A stretch of 43,411 nucleotides of DNA from an uncultured Bacteroidales bacterium (GCA_902776955.1 CACYSG010000014.1:1-43411); one strand, 5' to 3'. Positions 16,078-23,724 are shown, numbered from the stretch's first letter. The notes: a model not told the origin generated them from the letters alone. Program-made: numbers and translations.

Positions 16078-16431
16078 ATGATTGACTTAAAAGAGAAATT
16101 TGGGATTGTGTTCGATAAGCTTGACACTTCCTATTGCGAAAGTATTTTCGAAGGTGAATTTATTGAGAAATGCAGTGTGCTTTTTGATGAATCGAGCAAG
16201 CAATTTGTGACTGAATCAGGCGAAAGGCTGTGTGTGCATGACATCACCATGAGCAAAAAAAAGAATTACCTTTACATTGTCTTGAGGTCAGCCGAATTTG
16301 ATTATCAATGCTGGGCTGATTTTGGTAATTACATGACCCACAGCATTGCACCTTTCTTGGAACAGCAGGGCATCAGGGTCAGGGATTTGGACTTGAAGAA
16401 AAGAAGGTCAAGAAAGGGGGCTGCATCATGA
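16078..16431 (+). CDS. Hypothetical protein of the element (117 aa)
   Basis: It starts at ATG 16078, preceded by a purine-rich AGAGGGGG, which is unusual for Bacteroidetes and resembles a classical ribosome binding site. The product (MIDLKEKFGIVFDKLDTSYC...) is mixed alpha/beta and ends in a strongly basic tail (DLKKRRSRKG), suggestive of nucleic-acid binding. No family is recognised. Its stop overlaps the next start by 4 nt (ATGA), so the two are translationally coupled. Confidence 0.7.
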   Translation: MIDLKEKFGIVFDKLDTSYCESIFEGEFIEKCSVLFDESSKQFVTESGERLCVHDITMSKKKNYLYIVLRSAEFDYQCWADFGNYMTHSIAPFLEQQGIRVRDLDLKKRRSRKGAAS

Positions 16432-16904
16432 CTGAAGAATTCATTAGAAAGTCGATGAAGGTAGCTGTCTACCAGCACAAGGAAGGCACTAAAGCAAGCT
16501 ACTATTGGAAGCAGGGATTCAAGTTACTTCCAAATAGGCTGTCCATTAAGGATGAAGAAATGACCAATGTACAGCACAAAGGAAGGAATGCCATGCACAA
16601 AATAGTGGGGCAGCTTCTTAGCACGTTCAGGCTGGATGAAGAATCACCCCTGAAGCAGCACAAGCCCTATACTTGCCGGACACAAATTTGGCAAGTGCCA
16701 TTGTACCCCCTTTTCATTGGTTATGGTACTATCGGCATCACCAACGAACAACGCAAGGTAAAAGACACTGGTGACCTTATAGTGCTGCACAGCAGCGACC
16801 AGTGGGAAACAATCCGCATCTTTTATTTCGCTGGCATGGGCAACATCAATTACCATGAACAAGTGATGAGGTTTTTATCCAGCTATGTTGAAAGTGGCAA
16901 CTGA
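16428..16904 (+). CDS. Hypothetical protein of the element (158 aa)
   Basis: The ATG overlaps the previous stop. The product begins MTEEFIRKSMKVAVYQHKEG and has several aromatic beta-strand-like segments (YTCRTQIWQVPLYPLF, WETIRIFYFAGMGN). There is no signal peptide and no recognisable catalytic motif. Its place directly before the replication-like gene suggests a role in replication or its control, but nothing in the sequence proves this. Confidence 0.7.
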   Translation: MTEEFIRKSMKVAVYQHKEGTKASYYWKQGFKLLPNRLSIKDEEMTNVQHKGRNAMHKIVGQLLSTFRLDEESPLKQHKPYTCRTQIWQVPLYPLFIGYGTIGITNEQRKVKDTGDLIVLHSSDQWETIRIFYFAGMGNINYHEQVMRFLSSYVESGN

Positions 16905-16966
16905 TATTGCCGAGGTACGAAAGAGGGGGAATGCTTCACAGCAGACCCCCTCAATTGGATTATAAA

Positions 16967-17974
16967 ATGATTGACTTCATTAGCATAATAAAGCCGAATC
17001 AGGGTGGCAAAGTTAGCCCTTTTTTTGGACATTGCCAAATTGTTGCTACCTACCCCACTGGGGCTGCAAGATACCGGCTGGAAGGCTGTGAAGGGCTGGA
17101 CATCTACTGGAATCCTGACAGCTTCCTGAAGCTTCAGGGCAGCATCATGTATTATTGGCAGGGGCATAACTTCACCTATGACCCTGAAGCCTTCCAAGCA
17201 GCCATTGACTACATTGGGAAGATGCTTCATGTGGACTTGTGGGATAGTATTGTGGAAGTGTTTGAATATGGGGTGATCATACCAGTCGAGGTGAAGCCGA
17301 GGGGCTACATTCAGCACCACAAAGCAAAGCCCAGTGAACACCTTCAGCAATACATTAATGGCAAAGACAAGGGCAATTTCACAAGCTGGCAAGATTCAAA
17401 TGTTAGGCTGAAGATGTATGATGCCGGTAAGAACATCGAAATGAAGCAGGGCATGAGCCGAAGGGAAATCATTCAGGAAGCTGGCTGGAATCCTCAGGGC
17501 AACTTCCTGAAGTTGGAAGCCCACTACCTGAAGCCCAGTGTCCTGAATCATGGGAAAGGCTTGATACTTGCCAACCTGATCAATCCTGACTGGCAAAGTA
17601 TCTTCAAGGAAGATTTATATCAACAATATAAAAGACTAATACCAATGGCACAAATTGAAACACCGACAAGCAAGGCTGATTTATCTACAGCCAGCATCAT
17701 TGCACTGGTACTGGTTGAAGATAGCCTGAATGATAGCAAGACCCTTCAGGAAGTGAAAAAGATGCTGTATAATCGCATCAATTCCTTCCCTGATGAAGTC
17801 CTAAGTAAGGCTGACAAAGACAGCAGAAAAAGGCAGGTTAAAGCCATTCTTGGCAAGATGAGGGAAGCCGACACCAGCAAGTGGGATTTGTCCCAGCAGC
17901 TTGCAGCAGCACTGGAAGCTGGCACTGGTGATCAGGGGAACAGCCAGCCAGCAGACACCGACCCCCTTATATAG
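16967..17974 (+). CDS. Putative replication initiator resembling the gene II/X family
   Basis: The start is placed at ATG 16967 (MIDFISIIKPNQGG). The frame is open from 16907 with another ATG at 16931, but the MIDFI start fits family habit. The 335-residue protein shows, in order, motifs I associate with phage/plasmid gene II/X-like initiators: LQGSIMYYWQGHNFTYDPE, an AIDYIGKMLHVD helix, VFEYGVIIPV, then NVRLKMYDAGKNIEMKQG and LKLEAHYLKPSVL. The family call rests on this motif order, not on a search. The C-terminal third is charged and helical. It ends in the second 40-bp repeat and is followed by hairpins and an iteron-like array, as expected if the origin lies downstream. The leader GGATTATAAAATGATT is shared with the integrase gene. 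Confidence 0.62.
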   Translation: MIDFISIIKPNQGGKVSPFFGHCQIVATYPTGAARYRLEGCEGLDIYWNPDSFLKLQGSIMYYWQGHNFTYDPEAFQAAIDYIGKMLHVDLWDSIVEVFEYGVIIPVEVKPRGYIQHHKAKPSEHLQQYINGKDKGNFTSWQDSNVRLKMYDAGKNIEMKQGMSRREIIQEAGWNPQGNFLKLEAHYLKPSVLNHGKGLILANLINPDWQSIFKEDLYQQYKRLIPMAQIETPTSKADLSTASIIALVLVEDSLNDSKTLQEVKKMLYNRINSFPDEVLSKADKDSRKRQVKAILGKMREADTSKWDLSQQLAAALEAGTGDQGNSQPADTDPLI

Positions 17975-18002
17975 CACCGAAAAGCATATAATTTTATATG
18001 CT
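17963..18002. repeat. 40-bp direct repeat, copy 2
   Basis: It matches 14623-14662 at 35 of 40 positions: CCCCTTATATAG, then A-rich, then the dyad AGCATATA-ATTT-TATATGCT. It covers the last codons and stop of the replication-like gene. Confidence 0.85.
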
Positions 18003-18340
18003 GTGCTTCCTTCCCTCGACCCCTCAGGCATGGGGAAAGGGTGAAGCCCCACTAAAGTAGTGGGAAAGTAGTGAGGGCTTGGAAGGCAATGCAGAGGGGG
18101 TGAACTTGCTGACTTCCCCTCTAAATTAGATAAAAAGTAGAGGGGCAGCAGCCAGTGAGAATATGGGGGGTGTTTTTTTGGGGAAGCAAGCAGCCAGTAA
18201 ACCACCACCAGCCGCATCGAACAATAAATTTGTGTTTCGGGTGGAAATTCACCAAACAATAGGCTGAAGAAGCAGCCCATTTCATTGCTATCGTCAGGAA
18301 GCCAGTGTGCCATATCGGTGTGCTGGCTTCAGTCTTGCCG
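18003..18340. other. Gene-free tail of the element with strong hairpins (candidate origin region)
   Basis: Two clear dyads are present: CCCACTA-AAG-TAGTGGG (18048-18064) and CCCCTCTA...TAGAGGGG (18116-18145, 14-nt loop). A G-rich segment with a T7 run follows near 18166-18180. No credible gene is seen. A role as single- or double-strand origin for the replication-like protein is inferred from position. Confidence 0.45.
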
Positions 18341-18564
18341 AGGCATGGCAGCACATGGAACCATCCCAGCCGAGGCATGGCAGCACATGGAACCATCCCA
18401 GCCGAGGCATGGCAGCACATGGAACCATCCCAGCCGAGGCATGGCAGCACATGGCATCATCCCAGCCGAGGCATGGCAGCACATGGCATCATCCCAGCCG
18501 AGGCATGGCAGCACATGGAACCATCCCAGCCGAGGCATGGCAGCACATGGAACCATCCCAGCCG
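18341..18564. repeat. Seven tandem 32-bp repeats, iteron-like
   Basis: Units start at 18341, 18373, 18405, 18437, 18469, 18501 and 18533, exactly 32 bp apart; a partial eighth starts at 18565. Each unit begins AGGCATGGCAGCACATGG. Units 4 and 5 carry CATCATCCC where the others have AACCATCCC. A 32-bp unit is three helical turns, so bound proteins would sit on one face of the DNA. The unit has no stop codon in any plus frame, which produces several overlapping false reading frames. Confidence 0.95.
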
Positions 18565-18650
18565 AGGTGAAAAACTCTATAAAAATCTATATGGAAAACT
18601 GGGTAAAGCTGTACATGAAAAGCAGCCTAAAAAGGGGGTAAAAAAGACAT

Positions 18651-18671
18651 TTTGCCAGTAGTTTGCCAGTA
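18651..18671. promoter_or_regulatory. Right pair of putative integrase arm sites
   Basis: TTTGCCAGTA occurs twice, 11 bp apart, 60-80 bp inside attR. It mirrors the doublet near the left end. Confidence 0.55.
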
Positions 18672-18673
18672 GT

Positions 18674-18716
18674 AAAAAAGCAAAGGCACTGCAAGTAATT
18701 GATTTGCAATGCCTTT
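18674..18716 (-). terminator. Element-borne terminator behind tRNA-Arg
   Basis: On the minus strand AAAGGCATTGCA pairs with TGCAGTGCCTTT (one wobble) and a T6 run follows (plus A-tract 18674-18679). It starts about 15 nt after the tRNA 3' end and lies inside the element, so it replaces the tRNA's displaced terminator. Confidence 0.8.
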
Positions 18717-18730
18717 ATTACTATATTGAA

Positions 18731-18745
18731 GTACTCCCGCTGGGA
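18731..18745. other. attR core within the tRNA-Arg 3' end
   Basis: GTACTCCCGCTGGGA covers the acceptor 3' strand and part of the T-stem of tRNA-Arg and is repeated exactly at 12732-12746. Confidence 0.88.
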
Positions 18746-18803
18746 ATCGAACCCAAATCTAAGGTTTAGGAAACCTCCATTCTATCCATTGAACTACAGG
18801 AGC
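18732..18803 (-). tRNA. tRNA-Arg (anticodon CCT)
   Basis: Read on the minus strand, the acceptor arms GCTCCTG and CGGGAGT pair with two wobbles. The D-arm region contains AGTTCAATGGATAGAAT, the anticodon loop is TTCCTAA, and the T-loop is TTCGATT between TTGGG and CCCAG. The discriminator base is A at 18732. CCA is not encoded. The 3' end is the integration target of the element to its left, and the gene remains complete. It lies directly downstream of secDF on the same strand. Confidence 0.93.
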
Positions 18804-18810
18804 ATCAAGA

Positions 18811-18850
18811 AATCGGCTGGTCACGGGCTTGGCGCTCAGGCCAGCCGATT
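18811..18850 (-). terminator. Hairpin between secDF and tRNA-Arg
   Basis: AATCGGCTGG and CCAGCCGATT form a 10-bp stem. No good T-run follows on the minus strand (TTCTTGATG), and the tRNA starts 7 nt later. It may therefore act as a processing or partial termination site in a shared transcript. Confidence 0.5.
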
Positions 18851-18873
18851 CGTTTATTTCACTTGGTCAGGAA

Positions 18874-21800
18874 TTACTTCCTGGCGGTAGCGAGGGCAGC
18901 CTCTTTCTTATCGCTGCGACGGGCAATCCAGTAAGCCACGGGCGAAGCGATGAACAACGAGGAGCAGGTACCGATGATGACACCGAGGATCATCGCGAAG
19001 ATGAAGCTGCGGATGCTTGCACCACCGAAGATCAACATGATGATCAGCACGAGCAGGGTCGTGATTGACGTCATCATGGTACGTGACAGCGTGCTGCACA
19101 GGGCCTTGTTAAAGGTGGTGTACAGATCCTGCTTGGGATACAGCGAGCGGTACTCACGCACACGGTCAAATACAACCACGGTATCGTTCACCTGATAACC
19201 GATAACGGTCAGGATAGCGGCGATAAAGGTCTGGTCAATCTCCATCGAGAAGGGCAGCAGGCCATGCAGGTTGTAGAAGCCGATAACCACAAATGTGGTG
19301 AATGCTACGGCTGCCAGGGCACCGATTGAGAACGCGATGTTGCGGAAGCGGAACAGGATGTACAGTGCCATTGCGAGCAATGAGAACAGCACAGCCCAGA
19401 TGGCCTCACGGGTCATATCGCTTGCGATGCTCGGGCCGACGGTCTCGCTGGAGACGATGCCGACGTTCTCGTTAGAGGCGCTGAAGTCGGCCTTGGCCAT
19501 ATTGCCCAGGTCATTCTTCAGACCCTCGTAGAGCTTGCCGACGATTTCGTCGTCAACACCCTCACCGTTGTCTTCGATCTTGTAGTTGGTCGAGATACGT
19601 ACCTTCTGATCGTTATCGATGGTGATGACCGAGGTGGTAGCACCGGGGAACTGAGCCTCGAGCTGCGATTCCAGAGTCTGGGTCGATACGGGATGATCAA
19701 ACTTCACAATGAAGTTGCGGCCACCCGAGAAGTCGATACCGCTCTGCAGACCGCGCAGGCCGAACAGCAGACCCATCAGGACGATAAGAGCAACGACGAT
19801 GATCGAAGTCTTCTTGGCAGCGCCCATGAAGTTGAAGCTTACGTTCTGCATCAGGTTGCGGGTGAGCGGCGTGGAGAAGGTCATCTTGTCGAAGGTGCCC
19901 TTGTTCACGAAGTGCTCCATCACCAGACGGGTGGCAAACACTGCAGTGAAGAACGAGCAGCAGATACCGATTACCAGGGTAACGGCAAAACCGCGGATGG
20001 GACCCGAACCGAGCAGAATCAGGATGATACCGGTGATGATGGTGGTCAAGTTAGAGTCGAAGATGGCCGAGAACGCGTTCTTGTAACCGTCGCTCACGGC
20101 GGCCTTCAGACCCTTGCCGGCGCGCAACTCCTCCTTACAACGCTCAAAGATAAGCACGTTGGCGTCCACCGCCATACCCAGCGTCAACACGATACCGGCA
20201 ATACCAGGCAGCGTGAGCACGCTCTGGAACGAGGCGAGGATACCCATGGTGAAGAACAGGTTGAGCAGCAGACCCAGGTTGGCGATCGAGCCAGCCTGCC
20301 AGCCATAGGCGAACCACATGAAGAACATCAACAGTACGAGGGCCACGATGAACGAGATGAGACCCTTCTGGATGGATTCCTTACCCAGCGACGGACCGAT
20401 AACGCTCTCGCTGGCCACGTTAACGCGTGCTACCATCTTACCAGACTCGAGCACGTTAGCAAGGTCGTTTGCCTCCTCGAGGGTGAATCTACCGCTGATT
20501 TGCGAGCGGCCACCGTCGATCTGAGCGTTCACAGTGGGGAACGAGTAAACCTGATCGTCAAGCACGATGGCAATGCACTGACCGATGCTCTGACCGGTGA
20601 TGCGGCTCCAGTTACGGGCGCCCTCATCGTTCATGGTCATCGATACGACCTGACCCTGCAGGTTGTCAAACTCGCTGGTGGCGCGGGTAACGACATCACC
20701 GTTGAGCACGGGCTGGCCGTTGACGGTGCGCAGGGCGACGAGCTGGAACACGTCGTGGCCGTTCTGAGCCTTCTCGGGCTTAACGGTCCAGGCGAGCTTC
20801 AGGTCGGCGGGCAGGATGGTCTTGGCAACCGGTGAGTTGATGATGGCGTTGACCTTGGCGGTATCGCTGGCGCTTACATAGCCGACAACGGGTGAGCTGC
20901 CGGAGGCACCAAGCATGGCCTCAAAGCCGGTGAGCTGGGCGAGGGTAAGAGCCTCGTTGCCCTTAGCGGCAGCCTTGGCATCGCTAGCGGCAGCCTTCTT
21001 GGTGGTGTCGGTAGCGGCCTTAGCGGCGTCGGTAGCCTGGGCAGTGGTAGCCTCGGCGGTCTCCTCGGCAGGCTGCTCCTCGGTAGCGGTGACCTTGTTG
21101 GCCTGGGCCTGGTCACTCAGCTGACGCAGCGGAGTAGCGATGTCGGTAAGAGTGTAGGTCTGGTAGAACTCCAGGTTAGCGGCGCCCTGCAACAGTTTGC
21201 GAACGCGCTCGGGCTCTTTCACGCCCGGGAGCTCGAGCAGGATACGGCCGGTGCTCTGCAGCTTCTGGATATTGGGTTGAACCACGCCAAAGCGGTCGAT
21301 ACGGTTACGCAGCACCTTATAGGAGTTGTCCACCATGCTGTTAACCTCGTCCTTGAGGATGTTTTGTACCTCACCCTCCGAAGCATCGGGCTTCTCCTTG
21401 ATGCGATCGATGTTGCGGAAGATCTGGGCCAGATTGCCCTCGGGAGCCAGCTTCTTGTACTCCTTGCAGAAGGAGCCAACGAAGTCGTCCTGAGCGGTCT
21501 GGTTCTTCGACACGTTGTCGATGGCCTGGTTGAACTTCTTGTCTTGATTGTTGTTCGAGAGGGCGCGCAGGATGTCGGGCACCGAGATTTGCAGTGTCAC
21601 GTTCATACCACCCTTCAAGTCGAGGCCGCGGCCCAACTCTTTTTCACGAACTTGCTGGAAGGTGTAACCAAGCCACACCTTCTTGTTAGCGATGGAGTCC
21701 AGGTACTCGTTGAGAACCGTCTTGTAGGTATCGTTGCTGGTGTCCGGGCTCTTGATGCCGGCTGCAGCGAGGGCCTTCTGCTCTGCCTTATTCTGGTAGT

Positions 21801-21888
21801 GATTGCTCACCAACGTGAATGACAGATAGAAAAGACAAATCAAAAACAGTGCAACAGTAAGGACTCGAATAAAACCTTTAGTTTGCAT
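18874..21888 (-). CDS. secDF: Fused protein-export membrane protein SecDF
   Basis: The 1004-residue inner-membrane protein joins SecD and SecF, as is usual in Bacteroidetes. It uses the proton gradient to pull preproteins out of the SecYEG channel. The SecD half begins with one membrane helix and the motif GRGLDLKGGMNVTLQI. It has a large periplasmic part and five further helices with VLTLGMAVDANVLIFERCKE. The SecF half starts near SIIVVALIVLMGLLFGLRGL and contains GIDFSGGRNFIV and IGYQVNDTVVVFDRVRE. A low-complexity Ala/Thr/Lys-rich insert (ATDAAKAATDTTKKAAASDA and on, about residues 285-315) sits in the periplasmic region. A minus-strand -7 box (TATATTTG, 21955-21962) lies about 65 nt upstream. 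Confidence 0.97.
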   Translation of the reverse strand: MQTKGFIRVLTVALFLICLFYLSFTLVSNHYQNKAEQKALAAAGIKSPDTSNDTYKTVLNEYLDSIANKKVWLGYTFQQVREKELGRGLDLKGGMNVTLQISVPDILRALSNNNQDKKFNQAIDNVSKNQTAQDDFVGSFCKEYKKLAPEGNLAQIFRNIDRIKEKPDASEGEVQNILKDEVNSMVDNSYKVLRNRIDRFGVVQPNIQKLQSTGRILLELPGVKEPERVRKLLQGAANLEFYQTYTLTDIATPLRQLSDQAQANKVTATEEQPAEETAEATTAQATDAAKAATDTTKKAAASDAKAAAKGNEALTLAQLTGFEAMLGASGSSPVVGYVSASDTAKVNAIINSPVAKTILPADLKLAWTVKPEKAQNGHDVFQLVALRTVNGQPVLNGDVVTRATSEFDNLQGQVVSMTMNDEGARNWSRITGQSIGQCIAIVLDDQVYSFPTVNAQIDGGRSQISGRFTLEEANDLANVLESGKMVARVNVASESVIGPSLGKESIQKGLISFIVALVLLMFFMWFAYGWQAGSIANLGLLLNLFFTMGILASFQSVLTLPGIAGIVLTLGMAVDANVLIFERCKEELRAGKGLKAAVSDGYKNAFSAIFDSNLTTIITGIILILLGSGPIRGFAVTLVIGICCSFFTAVFATRLVMEHFVNKGTFDKMTFSTPLTRNLMQNVSFNFMGAAKKTSIIVVALIVLMGLLFGLRGLQSGIDFSGGRNFIVKFDHPVSTQTLESQLEAQFPGATTSVITIDNDQKVRISTNYKIEDNGEGVDDEIVGKLYEGLKNDLGNMAKADFSASNENVGIVSSETVGPSIASDMTREAIWAVLFSLLAMALYILFRFRNIAFSIGALAAVAFTTFVVIGFYNLHGLLPFSMEIDQTFIAAILTVIGYQVNDTVVVFDRVREYRSLYPKQDLYTTFNKALCSTLSRTMMTSITTLLVLIIMLIFGGASIRSFIFAMILGVIIGTCSSLFIASPVAYWIARRSDKKEAALATARK

Positions 21889-21954
21889 TTTGTGAATTGT
21901 GAATTATTTAATTAAATTTTGTTAATTTCGCTTCAAACGTCATTTTTCAGCCTG

Positions 21955-21962
21955 CAAATATA
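21955..21962 (-). promoter_or_regulatory. -7 box of secDF
   Basis: The plus strand reads CAAATATA, giving TATATTTG on the minus strand, which matches TAnnTTTG. No good -33 partner is visible. Confidence 0.4.
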
Positions 21963-22359
21963 CATCAATTTCTTAACGTGGGGCATAAAAAAATCAAGTT
22001 TTTGCCTTTTACCTTACTAAAATTGAGGAGAAAAACCCTTTTATAGCCCCTAAATGAGCGCTTTTTTATGCAAAATGAGAGGAAAATCCTTGTCAGTTGA
22101 TGATTTCGCCTTGTTTCAAGATTTGTTAAATAATCGGCTATAAGTGTGAGTCTTTGGCATTTTTTGTTTTTAGGCTGGTCGTGCACGGCAGTGTGTGCCG
22201 CTTTTGGTGTATTTTTGCACCAATAGGGTGAAATGATCAAAAAATGGCCGATGGCTTTCTTTTTTTTCATTAATGTGTAGCTTTTTGAGCGCCTCGTGCG
22301 TCTAATAGGCAGAAACAACAGACAAGAACGACCAAACATAATACATAATCATATATAAT
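21963..22359. other. AT-rich divergent intergenic region
   Basis: No credible gene is present. A plus-strand TATTTTTG (22210-22217) within a small GGTG/CACC dyad may be the -7 box of the efflux operon, whose first ATG is at 22360. Otherwise I see only A/T-rich sequence. Confidence 0.4.
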
Positions 22360-23724
22360 ATGAGACCTATCGGTAATTTCATCTTAGCGGCCTGCCTGCT
22401 CCTCATGGCAGGTAGCGTCATGGCACAGGATAACGCCGCCACCGTCGAGAAGCCGTTTGCCTGGACTTTGCAGGACTGTATCGCTTGGGCCAAGCAGCAG
22501 AACATCACTGTGCAGCGCGGCAAGGTGGCCGTGAGAGCCTCACAGATTGAGTTGAGGGACGCCAAGGGGAACCGCCTCCCGACTGTGGACTTCTCGACCA
22601 ACCAGTATGTGAGCAACCGCCCGTTCCAGGAAACGTACAGCGGCGTGGTCGGCAACGAGGTGGTGTCCTACAACAACAAGAACAGCTATAGCGGAAACTA
22701 CGGCTTGTCTGCCACGATGAACCTCTACAACGGAGGCCAGACCCGCAACAACATCAAGTTGGCCGAGATCAATACCCAAATGCAAGAGCTGAATGTCCTT
22801 GCCAGCGAGTTGAGCATCGAGGAGCAGATCACCCATCTGTATGTGCAGATTCTCTATACCCAGGATGCCGTGAAGCATGATGAGGAACTCATCGCCCTGG
22901 GAGAGGTGCAGCTCGAGCAGGCAAGGGCCCGCAAGCAGGCCGGATTGCTCAACAGGGCCGATGTCTCGCAGCTCGAGTCGCAGCTGGCACAGGATAAGTA
23001 CCAGAAGGTCGCCCACGAGACGACACTCGAGGGCTACCGTCTGCAACTCAAGCAACTCATGGAACTCGACGGTGACGAATCTCTGGTGCTCGCCGATACG
23101 GCCCTGGTGGGCGATGTGCTGGCCGAGTTGCCGAGCAAGCAGGAGGTGTATGAGCACGCATTGGGCTCCCGACCCGAAATCAAGGCCCGGCAACTGGCTA
23201 TGGATAGGACCTATATCAGCGAGGAACTGGCGAAGGCCAGCGGCCGACCCACGGTGTATGCCAACGCCTCCATCTCGACGAACAACTCGTCGGGCAACGG
23301 CAACATGTTCAACCAGCTCAAGAAACAGTGGAACAACGGCATCGGGGTGACGTTGAGCATACCCATCTGGGACCACGGCAGGACCAAGAACGCCGTCGCC
23401 AGGGCCCGCCTCGAGCGTGAGAACACTTACCTGGACATGGTGGAGACCCAGAAGAACCTCTGGAAGGCCATCGAGAACTACTGGCTGCAGGCCCATAACA
23501 ACCAGCAACGCTATGTCGCCGCACAGGAGAACGTGAACTCCTGCCGCGAGAGCTACGCCTTGACCAGCGAGCAGTTCCGCCTGGGACTGAAGAACATCGT
23601 CGAACTGACGCAAGACAAGACCAACCTGAGCGCTGCCATCCAGCAGATGCTGCAATCCAAATATGAAGCCCTGCTCAATATCGCGTTGCTGCGCTATTAC
23701 AACGGAGGAGGAATTCAATTCTAG
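22360..23724 (+). CDS. TolC-like outer membrane efflux protein
   Basis: The 454-residue protein has a signal peptide (MRPIGNFILAACLLLMAGSV MAQ). It shows the two-fold repeated helical layout of outer-membrane efflux proteins: WTLQDCIAWAKQQNITVQ at the start, long Gln/Leu/Glu-rich helices in each half, and SYALTSEQFRLGLKNIVELT at the corresponding point of the second repeat. It forms the outer-membrane exit duct of a tripartite pump. The genes for a periplasmic adaptor, an ABC ATPase and an ABC permease follow on the same strand, so this is an OMF-MFP-ABC operon of MacAB type. The 88-nt gap to the next gene holds a short GTTTAGAG-type repeat. Confidence 0.93.
   Translation: MRPIGNFILAACLLLMAGSVMAQDNAATVEKPFAWTLQDCIAWAKQQNITVQRGKVAVRASQIELRDAKGNRLPTVDFSTNQYVSNRPFQETYSGVVGNEVVSYNNKNSYSGNYGLSATMNLYNGGQTRNNIKLAEINTQMQELNVLASELSIEEQITHLYVQILYTQDAVKHDEELIALGEVQLEQARARKQAGLLNRADVSQLESQLAQDKYQKVAHETTLEGYRLQLKQLMELDGDESLVLADTALVGDVLAELPSKQEVYEHALGSRPEIKARQLAMDRTYISEELAKASGRPTVYANASISTNNSSGNGNMFNQLKKQWNNGIGVTLSIPIWDHGRTKNAVARARLERENTYLDMVETQKNLWKAIENYWLQAHNNQQRYVAAQENVNSCRESYALTSEQFRLGLKNIVELTQDKTNLSAAIQQMLQSKYEALLNIALLRYYNGGGIQF

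Larger units (their letters stand above)
12732..18745 (+). mobile_element. 6.0 kb integrative element in tRNA-Arg(CCT)
   Basis: The 15-bp sequence GTACTCCCGCTGGGA occurs at 12732-12746 and 18731-18745, 5,999 bp apart. The right copy is the 3' end of an intact minus-strand tRNA-Arg(CCT) gene. Between the copies lie, all on the plus strand: a tyrosine integrase, two unknown genes (77 and 301 aa), a terminator, an excisionase-like HTH gene, two unknown genes (117 and 158 aa) and a replication-initiator-like gene. A 750-bp gene-free tail with hairpins and seven 32-bp repeats completes it. Codon choice (GAA, GCA, AAG-rich) differs from the flanking genes. No relaxase, transfer or virion gene is visible. 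Integration, excision and replication are inferred from this gene set. Confidence 0.88.

Noticed and set aside
18341-18564. Regular 32-bp repeats as a CRISPR array
   Set aside because: The units are contiguous with no unique spacers, and no cas genes are present.
18285-18661. Overlapping plus- and minus-strand reading frames through the 32-bp array
   Set aside because: The unit lacks stops in all plus frames, so these frames are expected by composition. None has a start region or context that supports a gene.
12732-18745. Filamentous prophage with virion genes
   Set aside because: No assembly ATPase (Zot-like), coat or adsorption proteins are recognisable, so only the initiator resembles such phages.
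21965-22339. 124-codon minus-strand frame upstream of secDF
   Set aside because: It is AT-rich intergenic sequence with lysine/phenylalanine-biased composition and no plausible start context; the promoter box of secDF lies at its edge.
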